This document shows, one piece after another, positions 10,402 to 15,286 of a stretch of 15,286 bases of DNA. The notes beneath the pieces are model-generated. The model had not been told where the DNA came from, did no database searches, and saw only the letters and a list, made by a program, of their open reading frames with translations. Location of the stretch: positions 1 to 15,286 of the forward strand of contig JABYQS010000694.1 of the NCBI GenBank assembly GCA_022592435.1, written 5' to 3'. How positions within the stretch are numbered: the stretch's first letter is position 1; each line of letters begins with the position of its first letter. The translations under genes were made by a program, and so were the position numbers. This DNA is from Cerioporus squamosus. Its lineage: Eukaryota > Basidiomycota > Agaricomycetes > Polyporales > Polyporaceae.

Positions 10402-11117
10402 CTACGCATCGTCTGTCATGATCGCGAAGAACTCGGCCTCGCTGATCTCGCCGTCCCCGTCGAGATCGAATTCGTCAATCATGGCTTGTCTGTATTGTCG
10501 AAGGAACGTTCGTCAGTACGGCGACTGTGGAATATGTGGAGCGGGCCAGGGCGAGCGGGCGGGTTCTGCCGGAAGGCGTCGGGATGCCGCAAAATGGAAG
10601 AAGCGGACACTCACAGCTCATCGTCCTCTAGCCTGTCTCCAATCTCTTTCGCTACGCGGCGGAGGTTCCTCAGGCTGATCTTGCCGGTGTTGTCGTCGTC
10701 GAAGAGCTGGAAGGCTCTCCGAATCTCTTCCATTGGGTCTCGCGCTAGGATCCGTTCGCTCACTGGAGAAGCGGCACGCACGGGAGGACGTGGAGGTCAG
10801 TGGTCCGCACCATTTCCTAGATACCCCAGAACGAAGAGAATCGGGTGAGACGCACTGATTTTCACGAAATCCTCGAAGTCCATCAGCCCATGCCCCGACT
10901 TGTCATGGTCCCGGATGATCTTGAGCACCTCCGCCTTCTTCAGGTCAAACCCCAACGCTCGCATCGCCACTTTGAGCTCGTGATAGTCGACGCATCCGTC
11001 CTTGTCCGTGTCGAAGAGCTCAAATGCCTCCTTGATCTCCTGCTTCTGCTCATCGGAGAGCTCTGGCCGAGAGTGGGCGCGCCGCTTCGCCTTTTGTGCA
11101 GCAGCAGATCCGTACAT
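10402..11117 (-). CDS. CDC31: Centrin (Cdc31 family EF-hand protein)
   Basis: Calcium-binding protein of the spindle pole body/centrosome, needed for its duplication; family members also act with nuclear pore mRNA-export and DNA-repair complexes. Minus-strand exons are 11117-10856, 10762-10615 and 10489-10402; introns of 93 and 125 nt (GTGCGT...CCAG, GTGAGT...ACAG) carry CTGAC branch sites. The product is 165 aa, normal for centrins. The N-terminal ~19 residues are basic. EF-hand 1 (loop D36-E47, D/D/D/G/D/E) and EF-hand 4 (loop D145-E156) are canonical. EF-hand 2 (D72-D83, ending in Asp) and EF-hand 3 (D109-N120, ending in Asn) are degenerate, as in other centrins, so binding at two strong sites is inferred. 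Family signatures include AMRALGF near residues 51-57 and DDDNTGKIS at 109-117. The frame is intact across both junctions. It is transcribed divergently from xanA, from a region with three ACGCGT boxes. Calmodulin is excluded by the N-terminus and by loops 2 and 3. Confidence 0.96.
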
Positions 11118-11145
11118 ATCGCCGATGTGTCGTCAGATTGAGATA

Positions 11146-11238
11146 ACGCGTAAAAAGTTCGCGCAGGGGGCGATAGAGACGAGAGGACGCGCGAGAGAGA
11201 GCTGGCAGTTGGTGGTTGCAGCGAACGCGTCGACGCGT
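11146..11238. promoter_or_regulatory. Cluster of three MCB (ACGCGT) boxes upstream of centrin
   Basis: ACGCGT occurs at 11146-11151, 11225-11230 and 11233-11238, that is 29 to 121 bases upstream of the centrin ATG; the last two are 8 bp apart. In yeasts ACGCGT is the MluI cell-cycle box bound by MBF for G1/S transcription. A G1/S role suits a gene needed for spindle pole body duplication, but binding here is inference. The hexamer is palindromic and also occurs singly elsewhere in the window, so the clustering is the informative part. Confidence 0.5.
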
Positions 11239-11349
11239 CTGGCGGGCTCGCTTAGCTGCAGCGTGTCCACCACGTGGTCTAATCACAACCTTAACCCCAG
11301 TCGGCGTCATATGGCCAATGACACGCGCGCACTTCGTCAGAGCGGGATC

Positions 11350-11360
11350 TTATCTTATCT
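11350..11360 (-). promoter_or_regulatory. Two overlapping GATA-factor sites upstream of xanA
   Basis: TTATCTTATCT on the plus strand reads AGATAAGATAA on the minus strand: two HGATAR sites sharing one base, followed by a further GAT. They lie about 70 bases upstream of the first xanA ATG. Fungal nitrogen regulators of the AreA/Gat1 type bind HGATAR, and purine-use genes, including xanA in Aspergillus, are under nitrogen control, so the position makes sense. A separate AGATAA at 11141-11146 lies close to the centrin start. Confidence 0.5.
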
Positions 11361-11374
11361 TCCCCCCGGGCATT

Positions 11375-11382
11375 CCATAAAG
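11375..11382 (+). promoter_or_regulatory. Possible TATA-like element of xanA
   Basis: CCATAAAG lies about 50 bases before the ATG at 11429. If it sets the start site, transcription would begin near 11405-11410, leaving only a ~20-nt leader before the first ATG and ~155 nt before the second at 11564. Such a short leader could favour leaky scanning. Weak match; no experimental start is known to me. Confidence 0.3.
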
Positions 11383-11428
11383 CCTGGACGCGGACCGACA
11401 CTTGTACGGCGTGTTTCGAGTCCCGAGC

Positions 11429-13041
11429 ATGATAAGAGCCGCCGTCAGGCATCCACACAGGCTCTTAAGCCGACCACGACCACAACACGAGTTGCTTTCC
11501 CTCGTTCGCCCTCTTCTGTCCGAGTCATATCTCCTACGAGCCTTTCATACTACCAGCAAAGTCATGGCCATCGAAGTCGCCCCACTCCCTGTTCCTCCCA
11601 CCGCTGACGCCCAGAAGCTCAAGGATTTCGGGAGAGAAGTCAAGGGTGTGAACCCGGGAACGCTGTCTCCAGAGGAGTTTCAGGAAGTGCACGACCTGCT
11701 CTACAAGGTAGATCCTACTTCAGACCCGAGCGAACAAGCCCGCTGAGCTGCTGATCAGTACGGTGCGTTGCTCTTCCGAGATGTCGATCTCACTCCCGAG
11801 CAGCAATACGCCTTGACCAAGGTGCGAACGTCTGTAAGTGCATTATGACCGCTCACTCTAACGTATGTTAGGCCTTCGATCCGACCTCGGAGAGCTATGG
11901 CCACGGGAACAACAAGACCGGCAGCGAGAAGAAGTCCATCCTTCACCCCGACCTCAAGACCATTCCTCGAGTTCCCCAGGTGCAGCTCATCGGCAATGGA
12001 AACGTATACAACCACGAGGGCTTGGCCGAGGCCATGCTCAAGCACCCTTCCCACACGACCTTTCACAAGACCCGCGTCTCGCCCGAGGACGAAGCCAAGG
12101 GCTATACGCGCTTCTACCGCTGGCATATCGATGCGGCGCTGTATGACCTGTCACCCCCGAAGGTGACCACGCTCTACGGTGTGAAGGTTCCACAGGGCAA
12201 GCACCAGACTGTGCGTTATGACGACGGGACGGGCGACGAGCTCGAGGTGCCTCTCGGCACCACTGCGTTTGTAGACGGCAGGAACATGTTCAATATCCTC
12301 CCTCCCGAGCTCAAGAGCGTCGCAGTTCGGACCAGGGTCAGGTATGCCCCGCACCCATACGTATGGATGGCACCTGCACACGCTCTCTCTACTGGACTCG
12401 GGATAATGACCGAGGGTTTGGAGATGTCGTACGACGAATTGCCTCCTTGGGAGGAGTCCAAGGTTAAAGTTCTGCCAATGGTATGCAACGCGCTGTTCTT
12501 GCTAAACCATCCGATCGCGTGCTTACAACGCCTGCAGTTGTGGAAGAACCCTGTGACGGGGGAACTGCACTTCCAAGTCCACCCGTGCGGCGTATCCGAG
12601 CTGCTCATCGATCCCCTTCCGGAAGGCGCAAAGCGCGACGGGGCACTCTTCCCTGACGGAGCTCATCTACGGGACCTCAAAGAGGTTCGCGAGCTACTGT
12701 ACAAGATGCAGCGTCCAGCGATCGCGCCAAACGTGAGTACTGCGCTACCTCCGTGTCGATCACACGACCTGAATATGTTTGTTCCCACCTCCGCAGCTCG
12801 TATACCCCACGACTGGTAAGTTTACAGATGCCTGAGCTTCTCAGCAGCTTCGGTCGTGACGGTGCTGATGCTTCTGTGCAGGAAGGAGAAGGACCTCGTC
12901 CTCTTCCACAACCGCGGCGTCCTCCACACTGTGGTCGGAGCGTTCACCCAGGACCAGGTTCGGGCATTCCACCAGTGCAACCTCGCTGCGTCGGATGACC
13001 CGACAGGTCCGACCGCCGAGGATGTGAAGAAGTGGGCGTAG
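11429..13041 (+). CDS. xanA: XanA-type Fe(II)/2-oxoglutarate-dependent xanthine dioxygenase
   Basis: Converts xanthine to uric acid with O2 and 2-oxoglutarate, a fungal alternative to xanthine dehydrogenase in purine nitrogen use. Exons are 11429-11707, 11759-11821, 11872-12480, 12538-12732, 12797-12815 and 12882-13041; introns are 50-66 nt. Counting from the internal Met at 11564, iron ligands are H154 and D156 (in RFYRWHIDAALY) and H359 (in FHNRGVLH); R371 should bind 2-oxoglutarate, and Q375 and N377 (in QCNLAA) match substrate-side residues of Aspergillus XanA. The ATG at 11429 adds 45 residues resembling a mitochondrial presequence; the short form would be about 396 aa. The exons sum to 1190 nt, one short of a whole number of codons: LVYP and HDWKEKD lie in different frames around a C4 run at 12805-12808. 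A weak GTACTG donor at 12737 could rescue the frame, changing LVYPHDW to VTRIPHDW. Otherwise the gene is broken before H359, or a base was missed in sequencing. Family identity is very secure. Confidence 0.92.
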
Positions 13042-13471
13042 GGATCTCGGGCTGCTGTTTACTGAGTTGGGGTGCTGTACGCTTGGATGTACCACTACGT
13101 GCGTTGTATGCTTACCGTGGAATACCCATCTGTTGTACTCGTTATCTCTCCGACACATCGTGCCGAACGACCGTGTGTGGGTCAGGATCCAGGGTGCCGC
13201 GACGCCCGGATGCGCAGACGTTCGGCGCTGCGCACCGCTCCTTTCATTATCATGAGATCACGTGGTCCACATGTAAGTATACTGGTGCACGTAGCACTTA
13301 CTGCCTCCGCATCCTCGGTCACTGAGCTGGCCGCCACGACACACTTGACGGGTTCCTTTCTGACCTTACTTGCTGTCGACTTTCTGTCTGTTTTATCTCT
13401 GTAACTTGTCTTGCGACGGCTGGAACGTGCCAGGACACTTCAAGCGCCCACTTCGGACTGCTACAGCAAGC
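13042..13471. other. Spacer between xanA and the GH47 gene; promoter of the latter
   Basis: These 430 bp hold the xanA 3' region and the promoter of the downstream mannosidase. CACGTG lies at 13259-13264, about 210 bases before the mannosidase ATG. I see no convincing TATA box, no CCAAT box and no coding signal; short open frames overlap on both strands without motifs. Confidence 0.6.
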
Positions 13472-15286
13472 ATGGCCTCGGAAGCCGAGCTCCGGAAACG
13501 AAACACGCCCAAGCCGACCAAGGCAAACGTGAAGGCGGGCGAGAAGGAGAAGCAGCCCCAGGCCAAAGCGAATGTACCTACATCTCACGTATTTTCTCGT
13601 TCCGGGGGACGTGTAGCTGAGACAGGCATGCGTTTGACATCACAGGGAGAGTTGCGAGCTAAGGCGTCCGGGATCTCCGCTACGGCGTACATCGTGCTTG
13701 CAGTGCTGAGTGCGATCGCGGTGCTGGTGTACCAGGTGCGTGCGCATGTTTTCAGACGTGTGGTGGCGTTCGAGGGAGGTGCTCATTGGCTGGTGGACGG
13801 TGCGCTGTGCAGAACCCCGCGGTAGTCACGGAGACGGTATATGAGTTCCTTGGGTTCGACACGGATGTATCCCCAGCAGAGCCAACGAGGGCTGGCTTTG
13901 TCGCGGACGTGGAGAAGAGGGATGCGGTCAAGGCTGCGTTCAGGGTGGAGTGCTGCCTCTGCATCGGGTGCGGTCCGCTCGCAGCTAATGTCCGCGGAAC
14001 ACGTTAGCATGCGTGGCTTGCGTACGGTGAGTAGTCTCAATAGTCACTTCGTCGCTCACTCAATTGAGTGTTGATTGGTGCACTCGTGCGACAGAACGCG
14101 ATGCTATGGGCGACGACGAGTACCACCCCATAAGTCCACAAGGGCACGAACCTCACCGAGGCCGGCGGGATCGGGTACACGGTCGTCGACTCTATCGACA
14201 CCATGCTCATCATGGGCCTGCAAGACGAATACGAGCGCGCCCGGAAATGGGTCGCGGAGAAGCTCTCGTTCGAGCAAGATGCGAACTTCAACACCTTTGA
14301 GGTAAGTGCACGTCGTGCCCCGCCCGGAGTTACCAGTTAAGGCGCAACTGTGCAGACGACGATCCGTGTGCTTGGCGGCCTGCTGTCCGCATATGCTCTG
14401 ACGAACGATACCCTCTATCTCGACAAGGCGGTAGACCTCGCGGACCGCATCATGCCCGCTTTCGATACGCCCGCGCGGCTGCCGACGTCCATGATCAAAC
14501 CTCGCGAAACGCGAGGGGCGTCCGTGCTGAGGACAACAAAGGGCCTCGTCAGCACTGCAGAGATCTCGACGTTGCAGCTCGAGTTCAAGGTATTTGAGCT
14601 ACCTGACCGATAATGACGAATACTGGGACGCTGTCGAGAAACGTCAGTACTACGAACATCTTCTAGCTGTCTAAAAAAACTAAACTTTGGGTACAGGTTA
14701 TGCGGAACCATTTCAGGGGCTCGAGTCTCGCGACGGGCTCGGCGTCAATCTTTATGAAGTATGTCCATCTCCCGGATTACCCAGTAGGGATGGAGGTAGT
14801 TGACGTCGTTACAGCCCCGAAGGATGGGCCGCTTTGTACTGTCCGCGATCCGTCTTGGCTCGCGTGGAGATTCGTACTACGAGTATTTGCTTGTAAGTTG
14901 CTCAGCTCTTCGACGAGGCTCATGCTCATGCTCCAAATAGGAAACAATACCTGCAAACTGTATGCACTTCCCGCACAAGGTCGAGGCTTGGACACTGGAC
15001 CTGCCAACAGAATCTAACCGAAAACGTATACCAAGAAGTGAGTGCATTTCGTCACACCCTTGCGTCTCGCATGTCACTGAGCACCTCCGGCGACAGATGT
15101 ATAATGGCGCGATGGACGGGCGTACACGGCCACCTAATACAGAAGGGGCCAGTTCTCGAGACTGACCTACAACCTCCGAGCTCGTCCCGGAAGCGCAAAC
15201 CCCCGAGGGGAGATGTCAGTCCCGCTCCCCCACTCCCAGCCCACGCAGAAAACTAACAGCAGCCCTTCTACCCTCACAGCCAATGG
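13472..15286 (+). CDS. GH47 alpha-1,2-mannosidase, partial at window end and frame-disrupted
   Basis: Class I mannosidase trimming N-glycans in the ER or Golgi lumen; type II membrane protein. Exons read as 13472-13735, 13813-13944, 14008-14026, 14095-14301, 14356-14642, 14697-14758, 14815-14892, 14941-14959, 15011-15037, 15097-15214 and 15280 onward. The N-terminus is a basic tail, then a hydrophobic segment (about residues 69-87; [20 protein letters not shown]). Family landmarks follow in order: [37 protein letters not shown] (catalytic acid region), [43 protein letters not shown] (catalytic Asp), [13 protein letters not shown]. The frame is intact to 14141; beyond it, about twelve extra single bases, mostly in purine runs, must be discounted to keep these landmarks in frame. 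The start has A at -3 and G at +4. A stop-free 72-nt segment, 13574-13645 (GTACCT...ACAG), may be an extra intron. The remaining catalytic part lies beyond the window. It could be a pseudogene or an unpolished sequence; the family assignment is secure. Confidence 0.9.
14008..14026 (+). other. 19-nt micro-exon of the GH47 gene
   Basis: CAT GCG TGG CTT GCG TAC G encodes HAWLAY plus the first base of Glu, exactly the residues the family needs between AAFR (ending at 13944) and [12 protein letters not shown] (from 14095). It is bounded by introns 13945-14007 (GTGGAG...GTTAG, CTAAT branch site) and 14027-14094 (GTGAGT...GACAG). Gene finders often miss exons of this size. Confidence 0.85.

Larger units (their letters stand above)
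11118..11428. promoter_or_regulatory. Divergent promoter shared by centrin and xanA
   Basis: Only about 311 bp separate the centrin start codon (11117, minus) from the first xanA ATG (11429, plus), so control elements for both must lie here or inside the genes. The centrin-proximal side is CT-rich on its sense strand (about 11169-11200), typical of fungal start regions. Visible motifs are ACGCGT at 11146-11151, 11225-11230 and 11233-11238; CACGTG inside the 10-bp palindrome ACCACGTGGT at 11269-11278; CCAAT at 11315-11319; GATA sites at 11141-11146 and 11350-11360; one AGGGG at 11165-11169. Which motif serves which gene is inferred from proximity. Confidence 0.75.

Noticed and set aside
11118..11428. 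UaY-type purine regulator site (TCGG-N6-CCGA) in the xanA promoter
   Set aside because: I looked for the spaced half-sites and found none with correct spacing; only GATA-type sites are supported.
11834..11871. Alternative GTAAGT donor for xanA intron 2
   Set aside because: It would leave a 38-nt intron, very short for this gene set, and insert VRTS between LTK and AFDP, which the family lacks; the GTGCGA donor at 11822 gives the family-like junction.
1..15286. tRNA genes, rRNA, CRISPR arrays, LTRs or transposase genes
   Set aside because: A few TTCGAGTC-like T-loop matches (for example near 466 and 11416) lack a matching acceptor stem or D-arm; no direct-repeat array with regular spacers, long terminal repeat pair or transposition motif was seen.

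Overview
The window is fungal nuclear DNA, most likely from a basidiomycete (Agaricomycetes-like). The evidence is short introns (about 50-125 nt) with GT...AG ends and CTAAC/CTGAC-type branch sites, intron-dense genes with micro-exons, GC-rich codon use, CT-rich promoters, and protein families typical of filamentous fungi. No bacterial-style operon, ribosome binding site, CRISPR array, tRNA, rRNA or intact mobile element is visible. The lineage is an inference; the four gene identities rest on motifs read directly.

Layout. (1) 1-5460 has no gene I can support: a long intergenic stretch with microsatellites, an alternating purine-pyrimidine tract and a G-rich block, passing into the promoter of the first gene. 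(2) 5613-7392 (+) is a two-finger C2H2 transcription factor of the Msn2/Msn4 (stress response element) type, 3 exons, 541 aa. (3) 7393-10401 is another 3-kb gene-free stretch, pyrimidine-rich at first, with tandem hexamers and a strong minus-strand G-quadruplex candidate. (4) 10402-11117 (-) is an intact centrin (CDC31), 3 exons, 165 aa. (5) 11118-11428 is a compact divergent promoter with three ACGCGT boxes, overlapping GATA sites, CACGTG and CCAAT. (6) 11429-13041 (+) is a XanA-type Fe(II)/2-oxoglutarate-dependent xanthine dioxygenase, 6 exons, with a possible mitochondrial presequence and a one-base frame break. (7) 13472 to the window end (+) is a GH47 alpha-1,2-mannosidase. It is clear by homology, with at least 11 exons, but its frame is broken by about a dozen +1 events after 14141.

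Functionally the genes look independent: stress or nutrient transcription, spindle pole body/centrosome duplication, purine nitrogen salvage and ER/Golgi N-glycan trimming. Only centrin and xanA share a promoter region, and its motifs suggest separate cell-cycle and nitrogen inputs. The items most worth a second look are the clustered one-base insertions in the mannosidase, the single-base break in xanA, and a xanA N-terminus that fits the two-step mitochondrial processing motif and whose predicted mature end coincides with the internal start codon.
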